Positions 33,875 to 42,073 of a stretch of DNA of 64,000 nucleotides are shown piece after piece. Position 1 is the first letter of the stretch; each line of letters opens with the position of its first letter. Position numbers and translations under genes: made by a program. The DNA comes from UBA4742 sp037138595 (GTDB lineage: Bacteria; Actinomycetota; Acidimicrobiia; Acidimicrobiales; Acidimicrobilacustridaceae). Under the pieces are notes generated by a model. The model searched no databases, had not been told where the DNA came from, and saw only the letters and a list, made by a program, of their open reading frames with translations. The stretch lies in NCBI GenBank assembly GCA_037138595.1, contig JBAXIB010000013.1, forward strand, positions 1 to 64,000, written 5' to 3'.

Positions 33875-34373
33875 GGCGGTCGTGGGTATTGCCCGGATCA
33901 GTTTCGAACGAATCGGAATTTGGCGACTTACAGGAAACACAGCGCGCACACCTGCCAACCAAGTCCAACCGATGGTGTTGGGTCTCAAACCCCGTTTGGT
34001 TACTCACTTGAGCAAATGCGTCGTCCATCGAGGCTTCGAGGTGAGGTTCGATGGTGAAATCGGCCACGGCGCCACAAGTGGTGCAGATCAGGTGATGGTG
34101 GTGTTCGGTGAGGTCTTGGGCCAACTCGAACCGGGTGAATTCATCGGTCGCGACAACGCGATGCACAACGCCGGAGTCTTCGAGCACCGAGAGGTTTCGA
34201 TAGACCGAACTTTGCGCAAGGTCGCTTCGCAGTTCGAGTACTTCGGCAATGGTGACCGGATGATCAGTGGTGTCGAGTAAGCCGACGAGGGCGCGACGGT
34301 TCGAGGTGTATCGCTGCCCATCGACGCGCAGTCGTTGGGCCGCAGTGCTGTGCAGATCATGGTCATTTGCCAT
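33867..34373 (-). CDS. Fur-family metal-dependent transcriptional repressor
   Basis: 168 residues. An N-terminal winged helix (QRYTSNRRALVGLLDTTDHPVTIAEVL, SSVYRNLSVLEDSGVVHRV) precedes a dimerisation and metal domain with HHHHLICTTCGAV and a second CxxC (RCARCVSC). This is the layout of zinc-containing Fur/Zur/PerR proteins; the His-rich motif and four cysteines slightly favour Zur, but the metal cannot be fixed by eye. ATG 34373 was chosen because it matches family N-termini; the longer frame to 34592 runs across the divergent gene's leader. A direct-repeat AT-rich element just upstream (34393-34412) may be its own operator. Confidence 0.85.
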   Translation of the reverse strand: MANDHDLHSTAAQRLRVDGQRYTSNRRALVGLLDTTDHPVTIAEVLELRSDLAQSSVYRNLSVLEDSGVVHRVVATDEFTRFELAQDLTEHHHHLICTTCGAVADFTIEPHLEASMDDAFAQVSNQTGFETQHHRLDLVGRCARCVSCKSPNSDSFETDPGNTHDRLT

Positions 34374-34392
34374 CTCGCTACTGTAATCACAA

Positions 34393-34412
34393 AATGAGAA
34401 TGAATGAGAATC
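34393..34412. promoter_or_regulatory. Possible Fur/Zur-type operator
   Basis: AATGAGAATGAATGAGAATC is a repeated GAGAAT-type AT-rich element 20 bp upstream of the Fur-family start codon, in the region where autoregulatory boxes are found. It resembles Fur-family half-sites but is a direct rather than inverted repeat. Confidence 0.35.
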
Positions 34413-34543
34413 GGGGCCTCGACGAGTTGGCCCGAAACGTGCTGCAAAAAAGATGGTGCTAGCACCAATGACCAATTGAGTCTTTGACCCCAATAGGCCG
34501 AAGATCTTGATTAACCCCCCCCCACTGATCGAGGAGAATCGAA

Positions 34544-35044
34544 ATGCCGAAAAAAATGTACGTTCTGATCGCCGGTGTCCTAGCAATTCCATTGCTTGGC
34601 GGCGTCACCTATGCCGCGTCGCATGCAGTCAGCGCTGACCCTGAGCCGGAGGTGGTCATCCCCGAGACATCGACAACCGTTGACAACAACTCCACTGACT
34701 CGACTGCACCGGGTGAGAACATTCTCGACCTGACCGACACCACCGTTGACACCACCGTTGACACGTCCACCACGATTGTCGATGACAACAGCGTTGATGG
34801 TCCTGGTCACGATGTTGGTGACGACAATGGCGTTGATGGTCCTGGTCACGATGTTGGTGACGACAATGGCGTTGATGGTCCTGGTCACGATGTTGGTGAC
34901 GACAATGGCGTTGATGGTTCTAGTGACGATGCCACCGATGACGACGAGTCAACCTCAACAACGGTTTCGCCGTCGACGACAACTCCTCCCGTTACGGTTG
35001 CAGTGACCGGTAGCGGAAAAGGTCGCGGCGGACGCGACGGCTGA
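34544..35044 (+). CDS. Exported acidic protein with 13-residue tandem repeats
   Basis: 166 residues. Signal peptide KKMYVLIAGVLAIPLLGGVTYAASHA, then a Thr/Asp/Ser-rich region and three exact copies of the 13-residue unit VDGPGHDVGDDNG plus a partial fourth (84-130). A Ser/Thr linker and a basic C-terminus (GSGKGRGGRDG) follow. The repeats are rich in Asp, Asn and Gly, with D-N-G-V-D-G resembling Ca2+-binding acidic loops, so metal binding is possible but unproven. The start follows GAGGAG at suitable spacing. It is divergent from the Fur-family regulator. No homologous family was recognised. Confidence 0.7.
   Translation: MPKKMYVLIAGVLAIPLLGGVTYAASHAVSADPEPEVVIPETSTTVDNNSTDSTAPGENILDLTDTTVDTTVDTSTTIVDDNSVDGPGHDVGDDNGVDGPGHDVGDDNGVDGPGHDVGDDNGVDGSSDDATDDDESTSTTVSPSTTTPPVTVAVTGSGKGRGGRDG
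34793..34909 (+). repeat. Three exact 39-bp tandem repeats coding for VDGPGHDVGDDNG
   Basis: Units at 34793-34831, 34832-34870 and 34871-34909 are identical at DNA level, with a partial fourth unit from 34910. Identity including synonymous sites points to recent expansion by slippage. Confidence 0.9.
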
Positions 35045-35103
35045 ATGGCGAGTCGCTCTAAAACGACTCAGTCGGTCACTATGAGCGTGTAAATCAAAAC
35101 GTG

Positions 35104-35130
35104 GTGCCCGAGTCGATGCGGCTCGGGCAC
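35104..35130. terminator. Terminator hairpin between convergent genes
   Basis: GTGCCCGAG (35104-35112) pairs perfectly with 35122-35130 around a 9-base loop. It lies between the repeat protein gene (+) and the response regulator gene (-). Immediately after it a 13-bp direct repeat (ACCGCGTTACGAA) occurs twice (35132 and 35147). Confidence 0.6.
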
Positions 35131-35152
35131 TACCGCGTTACGAACCACCGCG

Positions 35153-35779
35153 TTACGAATCGTCGAGTGACTGGTGCTCTCTGGCCCACAACGCGGCCTG
35201 AGTTCGGTCGGTAACGCCAAGAACTTGAAACACGTTGGTGAGATGTGCCTTGACCGTGCGTTCAGTTATGCCGAGCGAACGGGCGATCGCCTTGTTGGGA
35301 AGCCCCTTCGCGACCAGCGCAAGTACCTCTTGTTCGCGGTCGCTGAGGGCTCGAGTTTCGCGCCCGGCTCGTCGGTGATCAAGCAGCACCCGAGCCGCTT
35401 TCGGGTCCAGGGGCGAACCGCCAGCCGACGCGGCAGTGAGTGCAGCGATGATCTCATCAGGTGGTGTGTCTTTCAGGATGTAACCAGTCGCACCAGCATC
35501 AAGTGCATCAATGATGATTTGTTGATCAGCAAATGAGGTCAGCACGACGATCTTTTGCTTGGGGGCGGCGGCGATGATCCGTCGAGTGGCTTCGATCCCG
35601 CCGATTCCGGGCATTGACAAGTCCATCAAGATGACGTCTAGCTCCAGATCGCGAGCCATCTCAACGGCCTGCTCGCCGTTTGACGCTGTGCCAACGATTT
35701 CGAACGCGGCACTAGTGAGCAGTTGTTCAAGCCCTTGGCGCACGATGGCGTGATCATCGACAATAAGAATCCGAATCAT
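35153..35779 (-). CDS. NarL/FixJ-family response regulator
   Basis: 208 residues. The receiver domain has IRILIVDDHAIVRQGL (acidic pocket), phosphoacceptor Asp53 in VILMDLSMPG, and switch Lys in GYILKDTPPDE. A LuxR-type helix-turn-helix (about 143-200) has LSDREQEVLALVAKG and RTVKAHLTNVFQVLGV. All receiver residues are intact, in contrast to the regulator at 301-1059. The start overlaps the sensor kinase stop (ATGA), so it is the cognate partner. No target operon can be inferred; the neighbouring repeat protein and fur genes are only neighbours. Confidence 0.92.
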   Translation of the reverse strand: MIRILIVDDHAIVRQGLEQLLTSAAFEIVGTASNGEQAVEMARDLELDVILMDLSMPGIGGIEATRRIIAAAPKQKIVVLTSFADQQIIIDALDAGATGYILKDTPPDEIIAALTAASAGGSPLDPKAARVLLDHRRAGRETRALSDREQEVLALVAKGLPNKAIARSLGITERTVKAHLTNVFQVLGVTDRTQAALWAREHQSLDDS

Positions 35780-37134
35780 GGGCGCGGTACCTCGAGGCGC
35801 AAGATAGTGCCACCGTTAGGCCCAGGCTCAACCCTGAGCAACCCGCCTGCATCACGGACAAGACCGTCCAAGCCGCGTAAACCAAAGTGTCCATCGGCAA
35901 GACGCGCGTCGGCGACTGATTGGTCGAACCCGACGCCATCATCGACGATTGTGAGCCACGCCCGCTCGGCATCTGACGCGACGACCACATCGACCCGTGT
36001 CGCTACCGCGTGTTGGACGACGTTTCGCAACCCTTCGCGCGTTGCTCGATAGAGCAATGTTGTCGTGTCAGTTGGAAGGTCGTCGCTGAGACCAGATGCA
36101 TCGAGCGTCGGGGCAAGCCCGTCGGATGCGACGCCGTTGACAAGATCGTGCAATGCATGCCCGAGACCGCGATCGTCGAGATCGGGTGGATAAATATCGA
36201 TGAGCAGCGAACGCAGATCGGTAATGGTCGATCGAATGGAATTTGCGGCTTGGTCAAGCAACGTCCTCGCTTCGGGCGAAACTTCGACGCCGCGTGCTGC
36301 TCCCGCCAATGCAAAACTCACGCCGGCGAGATCTTGCACGACACCGTCATGAAGATCGCTGGCGATCCGTCGTCGCTCGATATCAGATGATTCAAGGGCT
36401 CGACGCAGGAGGTCTTCTCGCTCGGCCTGACGCTGGCGAAGTTGGCGAGCCAATGACCATGCCAACGGGATCTGGAGCAATTCGAGAACGATGAGCGCTC
36501 CAATCATGATCGGCGCAAAGCTGCGCCAAATGTGCCGGCCGGAATCGGACACTCCGTCGTACAGAAAATAGGCTTCGAACAGCAATCGTTGACCGCTTGG
36601 GGTGCGAATCGGCATATACACCTGCAACAACTTGCCGTATCCGAGTTCGTATTGATTTTCCTCTTTAGTGAGATCGCTCACACCGGCTTGAGCGAGTCCG
36701 TCGTTAATCGCAGCAAGGTCGTCGTCTCCGAGCGCGAAGGTTCTTCCGACAAGGCGAGGCTCATCGGAATACACGATGGTTCCGTCGGTATTCCAAATTT
36801 TCACCCGCACCAGCGAACTATCGATCACACTGTTTTTCACAATGTCGGCGATGGGCGCGACCGCAGCGGGATCGCCGGTAGCAAGCGAGTCGATGACCGC
36901 GGGCTCAACTAGGGCTTGGGCCTTTATCTCAGTGACTGTGCGAGCGTTAATGATCGCCTCGCGCTCGCCGATGCGACGGCTGGCGCTCGCTACGGCGACC
37001 GCGACAATGATGAGCACCAAAAAGCCGCTGAGAGCAAATTGCAGAACCGGGCGGGCGACGATCCATCGGTCACTTGAGGTGCCAGGCTTTCGATTGGAGT
37101 TGTCGGTGCTACCGCTTCGCATGGCTCTCGCCAT
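35776..37134 (-). CDS. NarX/DesK-type sensor histidine kinase
   Basis: 452 residues. TM1 (about 29-51), an extracytoplasmic sensor domain of about 150 residues (PAS/Cache-like, with VKIWNTDGTIVYSDEPRLVGR) and TM2 (204-226). The HisKA_3 dimerisation helix follows with phosphorylated His262 in IASDLHDGVVQDLAG, and the HATPase domain with NVVQHAVATRVDV, TIVDDGVGFD and FGLRGLDGLVRDAGG. The kinase sits 4 bp overlapping with its NarL-type regulator. The sensor resembles Cache domains that bind small ligands, but the signal is unknown. Confidence 0.9.
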   Translation of the reverse strand: MARAMRSGSTDNSNRKPGTSSDRWIVARPVLQFALSGFLVLIIVAVAVASASRRIGEREAIINARTVTEIKAQALVEPAVIDSLATGDPAAVAPIADIVKNSVIDSSLVRVKIWNTDGTIVYSDEPRLVGRTFALGDDDLAAINDGLAQAGVSDLTKEENQYELGYGKLLQVYMPIRTPSGQRLLFEAYFLYDGVSDSGRHIWRSFAPIMIGALIVLELLQIPLAWSLARQLRQRQAEREDLLRRALESSDIERRRIASDLHDGVVQDLAGVSFALAGAARGVEVSPEARTLLDQAANSIRSTITDLRSLLIDIYPPDLDDRGLGHALHDLVNGVASDGLAPTLDASGLSDDLPTDTTTLLYRATREGLRNVVQHAVATRVDVVVASDAERAWLTIVDDGVGFDQSVADARLADGHFGLRGLDGLVRDAGGLLRVEPGPNGGTILRLEVPRP

Positions 37135-37149
37135 CTGATGCTTGTTGAA

Positions 37150-37890
37150 TCACGATGGCTGGCTGAGCGCGGCTTCGATTCCGTTCAATCCCACCATGAA
37201 TGCGTCGCGGCCAGCTTCATCAAGCGTGGCGTAAGCATCGCGTGCGAGTCGTTCAGTCAGTGCTTCAGCGACGACTAACGCTGCACGGTCTGCATCGGTG
37301 ATGGCGTCAAATTGGGAAGCATCCCAACCGAACATGGCCAAGTCGTCGGGACGCTGAATCGCATTGGCAATTGATGCCGAAATCCCCGAAACCCGCAACG
37401 CGATCAAATGAGCGCTTCCGCGAAACTCACGCAAGAGCGCGAGTAACTGCATGGCACGGGCTGGGGCATCATCGGCGAACGGTTCGCATGCCGCGGCCGA
37501 GTACAACGCCAGTCCGGTGGGGTCAGCGGCGGTATTGACCGCATCGGCCGCTTCGCAAAATGCTTCGAGACCGTCGACATTAGCGAGACGCGACCGGCCA
37601 AAGTCAGCAGCGCATTCGACATAAGCCCGACCAGCGACGCGCGGCGCAACAATGTTGGAACCCGCGGTCCACATGGTGTCGATGAGCGTCGGCTCAAAAT
37701 AGCCAAATGCGCTGGTAACCACGTTGGATTCGACGTCCCCGAGCACGCCACCACGGCCCATGAAATAAAAACTGAGACCATCAAGGCCCAGCGTTTCACC
37801 TCGGGCGAAGGTTTCAGGAGCGAAGTAATAGGACCAGCCGAGGTCACGGACCTTTGGGCAGGCGATGGCAACGAGTTCGTCAGTGTTCAT
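37150..37890 (-). CDS. SCO6745-like conserved actinobacterial protein
   Basis: 246 residues, all helical, with no membrane segment or signal peptide. It resembles the SCO6745 family of actinobacterial proteins, sometimes described as helix-turn-helix-like; markers are an N-terminal LGWSYYFAPE, a central YFEPTLIDTMW, GSAHLIALRVSG and an FGWDASQ toward the C-terminus. The function of the family is unknown. ATG 37890 has TAGGAT six bases upstream, so the mRNA is probably leaderless. It is divergent from the GH3 glycosidase gene with only 54 bp between start codons. A role in regulating its neighbour is conceivable but not shown. Confidence 0.6.
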   Translation of the reverse strand: MNTDELVAIACPKVRDLGWSYYFAPETFARGETLGLDGLSFYFMGRGGVLGDVESNVVTSAFGYFEPTLIDTMWTAGSNIVAPRVAGRAYVECAADFGRSRLANVDGLEAFCEAADAVNTAADPTGLALYSAAACEPFADDAPARAMQLLALLREFRGSAHLIALRVSGISASIANAIQRPDDLAMFGWDASQFDAITDADRAALVVAEALTERLARDAYATLDEAGRDAFMVGLNGIEAALSQPS

Positions 37891-37896
37891 GAGACC

Positions 37897-37938
37897 ATCC
37901 TAGAGAAGGCAACTCGTGCGCACTGAAAAAGTTAGGTT
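37897..37938. promoter_or_regulatory. Overlapping divergent leaderless promoters
   Basis: TAGGAT (37897-37902, minus) is six bases from the SCO6745-like ATG and TAGGTT (37933-37938, plus) six bases from the GH3 ATG. The two -10 boxes are 30 bp apart, so their -35 regions must share the same DNA. No consensus -35 was recognised. Confidence 0.5.
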
Positions 37939-37944
37939 AAGCAG

Positions 37945-40419
37945 ATGATGTCAGAACTTGAACTTGGTGAACTCATCGCAAACCTCACCCTTGCTGAAAA
38001 GTCAACGGTGCTCGCGGGGCTTGATTTTTGGAACACCGTTGGAGTCGAACGGGTTGGACTGCCATCGGTAACGGTCACCGACGGACCCGCGGGTGCGCGC
38101 GGCTCAGCGTTACTGGGATTCGGTGCGGTGACCGCAGTGTGTGTGCCGTGCGGTGCCGCATTGGGTTCGACCTGGGACCCAGCACTCATCGAGCGAGTCG
38201 GCGAGATGCTCGGCGATGAAACGCGAACCAAAGCAGCACGGGTATTGCTTGCGCCGACCGTGAACATCGTGCGCTCGCCGCTCGCCGGCCGAAATTTTGA
38301 GTGTTATTCCGAAGATCCGTTCTTGACCGGAAAGATCGCAGCAGGCTTCATTCGCGGTGTTCAGTCCCGAGGAGTTGCCACAACGGTCAAGCATTTCGTC
38401 GGCAACGAAGCCGAGTTCGAGCGCCACACCATGAGTTCGGTGATCGATGAGCGCACGTTGCGCGAGGTGTATTTGCTGCCGTTCGAACTTGCGGTCAAAG
38501 AAGGTGGCTCGCTCGGCATTATGACGGCGTATAACCGCCTCAACGGCCAGTACTGCACTGATCGCGCTGAACTATTGCAGGGAATTCTTCGTGACGAGTG
38601 GGGTTTTCAGGGGTTTGTCGTCACCGACTGGATTGGTGCTGGTTCGACCGTAACTGCCGCGCAAGCCGGTGTTGACCTCGAGATGCCTGGTCCGGGACGA
38701 TTTTATGGACCGGCACTCAAAGACGCAGTGGAACGCGGTGAGGTTGACGAAGCGCTGGTCGACGCGGCGATCACTCGGTTGTTGACGGTGTTCAACCGCA
38801 TCGGCGCGCTTGATGACAAACCCGGTGCGGAAGAAGAATCGATTGATCGTCCTGAACACCGAGTTTTGGCGCGACAGGCTGCATCGAGCGCGATGGTGTT
38901 GCTCGCTAACGATGGATTGTTGCCGCTCGACGTCGACCAGATCTCAACCCTGGCGGTCATCGGACCAAACGTCGACCGAGCGCAAATCATGGGAGGCGGA
39001 TCGGCTGCGCTTCGCGCCCATTACGTTGTCACTCCGCTCCAAGCGATCCGGTCACAACTCGGCGACTCGGTGTCGGTGGTCTATGAGCGGGGCTGCGACA
39101 TCGACCTGGTTGAGCCAGCGATGCAGGGTGACTCGATCGCCACAGCCGATGGCAGTTCAGGTTTCGATGTCGAGTTCTTCACCGGAACCGACATCGACGC
39201 GCCGCCGGTAGCTCGAACCCGCATGCCTGACAGTCGCCTGCTCTTTATCGGCAGCCCGCATCGCGATGTACCGACCGGCACGTACTCGTTTCGTGCCACG
39301 ACGACGTTCACGCCGGCCGAAAGCGGAGCGCACCGCTTTACGCTTGGCCAGTCAGGCCGGGCGCGGGTCCGTATCGACGGAGAAGTGGTGTTAGACGGCG
39401 TGACCAATCCACCGCCCGGCGGTACCCGTTACTTCGGCGTGGTCAGCGCAAACCTCGAATGCGATGTCGCACTTGAGGTAGGTAAGCCGATCCAGATCAG
39501 CATCGAATACTCCAGCGAGGACTCAACATATTTGCGCGGTGTGCTGGTTGGATGTCGTCGCCCCATCGCTGATGATCTCATCGAACGAGCGGTAAGCGCG
39601 GCGGCCTCAGCCGATGTTGCAGTCGTCATCGTTGGGACGAACGACGATTGGGAAACCGAAGGCGAGGACCGAACGTCGATTCGGTTGCCAGGTAGCCAAG
39701 ACGAACTCGTCGAACGGGTATTGGCGGCAAATCCCCGCACTGTCGTCGTGCTCAACACCGGCGCGCCAGTGATGGTTCCGTGGGCTGACGATGCTGCCGC
39801 GCTGTTGCAAATGTGGTTCGGCGGTCAAGAGATGGCCCGATCACTTGTCGATGTGTTGACCGGCGTTTCGGATCCAGGTGGACGACTGGCCGTCACCATG
39901 CCCGAGCGAATCGAAGACAACCCATCGTATGGAAACTTCCCGGGAGAAAACGGCGAAGTTCGATACGGAGAGGGTCTGCTGGTCGGTTATCGGTGGTACC
40001 AAACTCGTCGGATCGCACCCCGATTTTCATTCGGACACGGATTGTCCTATTCGTCATTTGACATCGGCGCACCTCGCGGCGGTGGCGGCCCGCTGGTTTG
40101 GACCCGCGGCAACCAACTGGTGCTGCAAGTACCGGTTAGCAACGTTGGTGGTCGTGCCGGAAGCGAAGTAGTGCAGGTCTACGTAGAACCACCCACTGGA
40201 CCGAAGTTTCGTCCCGATCGTGAACTCAAAGCATTTGCCAAAGTGGCGTTGGCGGCAAGCGAGGAAACGACGGTCGATCTCGTGCTTGATGATCGATCGT
40301 TTGCGACATGGGAACCATCGGTGCAGGACTGGGTTATCTCGCCGGGCCGTTATGCGGTCCATATCGGTCGATCGTCGGCAGAGACCGCATACACCGTGTT
40401 CGTTGACATTGGCGACTAG
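37945..40419 (+). CDS. Glycoside hydrolase family 3 with PA14 insert (beta-glucosidase-like)
   Basis: 824 residues, cytoplasmic (no signal peptide). The N-terminal TIM barrel has VTVTDGPAGARG, KHFVGNEAEFERH and the nucleophile Asp228 in FVVTDWIGAGS. The second alpha/beta domain begins near 300 (AASSAMVLLANDGLLPL) and is interrupted by a PA14-type carbohydrate-binding beta domain (about 400-550), then continues with VVIVGTNDDWETEGEDR. The C-terminus is a fibronectin-III-like domain (VPVSNVGGRAGSEVVQVYV). PA14-containing GH3 enzymes usually cleave terminal beta-linked glucose or xylose from oligosaccharides. ATG 37945 lies six bases after TAGGTT. Confidence 0.9.
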   Translation: MMSELELGELIANLTLAEKSTVLAGLDFWNTVGVERVGLPSVTVTDGPAGARGSALLGFGAVTAVCVPCGAALGSTWDPALIERVGEMLGDETRTKAARVLLAPTVNIVRSPLAGRNFECYSEDPFLTGKIAAGFIRGVQSRGVATTVKHFVGNEAEFERHTMSSVIDERTLREVYLLPFELAVKEGGSLGIMTAYNRLNGQYCTDRAELLQGILRDEWGFQGFVVTDWIGAGSTVTAAQAGVDLEMPGPGRFYGPALKDAVERGEVDEALVDAAITRLLTVFNRIGALDDKPGAEEESIDRPEHRVLARQAASSAMVLLANDGLLPLDVDQISTLAVIGPNVDRAQIMGGGSAALRAHYVVTPLQAIRSQLGDSVSVVYERGCDIDLVEPAMQGDSIATADGSSGFDVEFFTGTDIDAPPVARTRMPDSRLLFIGSPHRDVPTGTYSFRATTTFTPAESGAHRFTLGQSGRARVRIDGEVVLDGVTNPPPGGTRYFGVVSANLECDVALEVGKPIQISIEYSSEDSTYLRGVLVGCRRPIADDLIERAVSAAASADVAVVIVGTNDDWETEGEDRTSIRLPGSQDELVERVLAANPRTVVVLNTGAPVMVPWADDAAALLQMWFGGQEMARSLVDVLTGVSDPGGRLAVTMPERIEDNPSYGNFPGENGEVRYGEGLLVGYRWYQTRRIAPRFSFGHGLSYSSFDIGAPRGGGGPLVWTRGNQLVLQVPVSNVGGRAGSEVVQVYVEPPTGPKFRPDRELKAFAKVALAASEETTVDLVLDDRSFATWEPSVQDWVISPGRYAVHIGRSSAETAYTVFVDIGD

Positions 40420-40471
40420 CGCATAACCGCCCGCGCTTGTCGCGTTGGATCGAACACTGCAGGTTGTCCCG

Positions 40472-40477
40472 TAGGCT
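40472..40477 (+). promoter_or_regulatory. -10 element of the alpha/beta hydrolase gene (leaderless GTG)
   Basis: TAGGCT seven bases before GTG 40485, with no Shine-Dalgarno. This supports GTG 40485 over the ATG at 40437. Confidence 0.5.
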
Positions 40478-40484
40478 GGCAGTC

Positions 40485-41402
40485 GTGGGTACAGATGCGA
40501 CTGACAGTGTGGAATTCCCCGGAGCGCGACGACCTGATCGCACCCGGTCGGTCCTTTCGGACGGGCTGCGACTAGCGGTCTATGAATGGGGACCCGAATC
40601 CGGAACCCCGATTTTCATGGCGCACGGCGGGTTCGACTTCGCCGGTACCTTCGATGTGTTTGCTCCGTTACTAGCTGACGCCGGATATCGCTGTGTGTCT
40701 TGGGATGCGCGCGGCCACGGCGATTCTGAGCATCCGGTGCTCTATAGCTGGGCGGCTGACATGCGTGACGCGGTCGCAGTTCTCGACACCGTCAGTACGC
40801 AGCCGGTGATTTTTTTGGGCCATTCAAAAGGTGGCGGAGTCATGCTCGAGTTAGCCGACGCCTGCCCACATCGCGTTTCGCACCTGGTGAACCTTGACGG
40901 CCTTCCGTCGAAACATAACTGGCCCGACGTGTCCGACCGCGAGCGAACTCGGATGGTCCAAGGTGAAGTCCAAGGCTGGCTCGATAATCGTCGTTCGGCG
41001 GTAGATAAACAGCGTCGAGCTGGGACGATCGACGAACTGGCCGAACGACGTGGCCGCATGAACCCGCGCCTCGATCTTGCGTGGTTGCGGTATCTCGTAA
41101 CCGTTGGGGCGCGCCATGACGAAGATGGTTGGCGCTGGAAGATTGATCCGGTGCTGCGCCCCGGCGGGTTTGGTCCGTGGAGACCTGAATGGTCGATGCA
41201 TCGTGTACCAGGAATCGGCGCACCATTTCTAGGTGTGCTCGGCCTTGAACTCGAGATGATGGGCTGGGGAACCGAACCCGACGATGTGATCCCGTATCTG
41301 CCGCCGGGCGCAAAATTTGTGCCCCTTGAAGGCGTCGGACATTTCGTCCACATCGAACAACCGCAATTGGTCGCCGACCTTGTGTTGGATTTCCTCGCAT
41401 GA
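40485..41402 (+). CDS. Alpha/beta hydrolase
   Basis: 305 residues. Canonical fold: IFMAHGGFDFAGTFDVF (oxyanion region), CVSWDARGHGDSEHP, nucleophile elbow FLGHSKGGGVML with Ser, and C-terminal catalytic His in GVGHFVHIEQPQLV. Substrates of such esterase/epoxide hydrolase-like enzymes cannot be predicted. GTG 40485 was chosen because a -10 box lies seven bases upstream and the extension to 40437 lacks conserved sequence. The stop overlaps the start of a second alpha/beta hydrolase gene (ATGA). A P450 gene follows convergently, suggesting small-molecule catabolism. Confidence 0.83.
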   Translation: MGTDATDSVEFPGARRPDRTRSVLSDGLRLAVYEWGPESGTPIFMAHGGFDFAGTFDVFAPLLADAGYRCVSWDARGHGDSEHPVLYSWAADMRDAVAVLDTVSTQPVIFLGHSKGGGVMLELADACPHRVSHLVNLDGLPSKHNWPDVSDRERTRMVQGEVQGWLDNRRSAVDKQRRAGTIDELAERRGRMNPRLDLAWLRYLVTVGARHDEDGWRWKIDPVLRPGGFGPWRPEWSMHRVPGIGAPFLGVLGLELEMMGWGTEPDDVIPYLPPGAKFVPLEGVGHFVHIEQPQLVADLVLDFLA

Positions 41403-42073
41403 GCGAATCAGTGAGATTTCCTGCGACGACGTTTGTCTACAACGTCAAAGCTCGGCTCGCCCTTCATCAACTGACCGGTGGTGCCGGTCGGCCGATGTTG
41501 TTGTTACACGGATTAGCCGAACGCACGCCCGATGCTGTGCCGGACTATCTGGCGCAATGGCCGGGACCAGTTTTCGGTCTCGATTTCACCGGACACGGTG
41601 AGTCAGTGATCCCAGCAGGTGGTGGCTATACGTCCGAAGTTCTGATGGCGGATGTCGATGCGGCATTGGCGTCGATTGGCTCGGCCACGGTTCTCGGTCG
41701 CGGATTGGGTGCGTACATCGCGTTGCTCATCGCCGGTGCCCGCCCAGACCTCGTGCGGGGAGCGATCCTGACCGACGGCCCCGGGTTGGTAGGTGGCGGC
41801 GTGCGGCCATCGTCGCCCCAGATTGTTCCTCTCGATCCGAATCAAGCGACGCCACCTGATCCCTACGCGCTGGTCGAGTTGTCGCGCGATGTGCGACCTC
41901 CCGATTACGCGGTCGAGTTTGTGCGGATGGCACTACAAGGCTCGGGACTCGATGAACCGATCGCTGTCACGTCGTTGGTTCGACCTGAGTGGCTCGCTGG
42001 CGTCGTTGGCGAATTCGGCGTTGTCGAGTTGCCCCTCGCGAAAGCGATCACCAAGTACGCGGCGATCGATTAA
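41399..42073 (+). CDS. Alpha/beta hydrolase-fold protein lacking the nucleophile serine
   Basis: 224 residues with the usual blocks MLLLHGLAERTPD and GLDFTGHGESVIP. At the nucleophile elbow the sequence is LGRGLGAYIALLIAG, where Gly102 stands where Ser is required (GxSxG). The C-terminal part is short, and the usual histidine region is not evident. It may be a non-catalytic partner of the upstream active hydrolase, with which it overlaps by 4 bp. The 3' end overlaps the convergent P450 gene by 4 bp. Family assignment is secure, activity is doubtful. Confidence 0.75.
   Translation: MSESVRFPATTFVYNVKARLALHQLTGGAGRPMLLLHGLAERTPDAVPDYLAQWPGPVFGLDFTGHGESVIPAGGGYTSEVLMADVDAALASIGSATVLGRGLGAYIALLIAGARPDLVRGAILTDGPGLVGGGVRPSSPQIVPLDPNQATPPDPYALVELSRDVRPPDYAVEFVRMALQGSGLDEPIAVTSLVRPEWLAGVVGEFGVVELPLAKAITKYAAID

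Noticed and set aside
34793..34930. Regularly repeated DNA as a possible CRISPR
   Set aside because: Repeats are contiguous without spacers and in frame in an exported protein.
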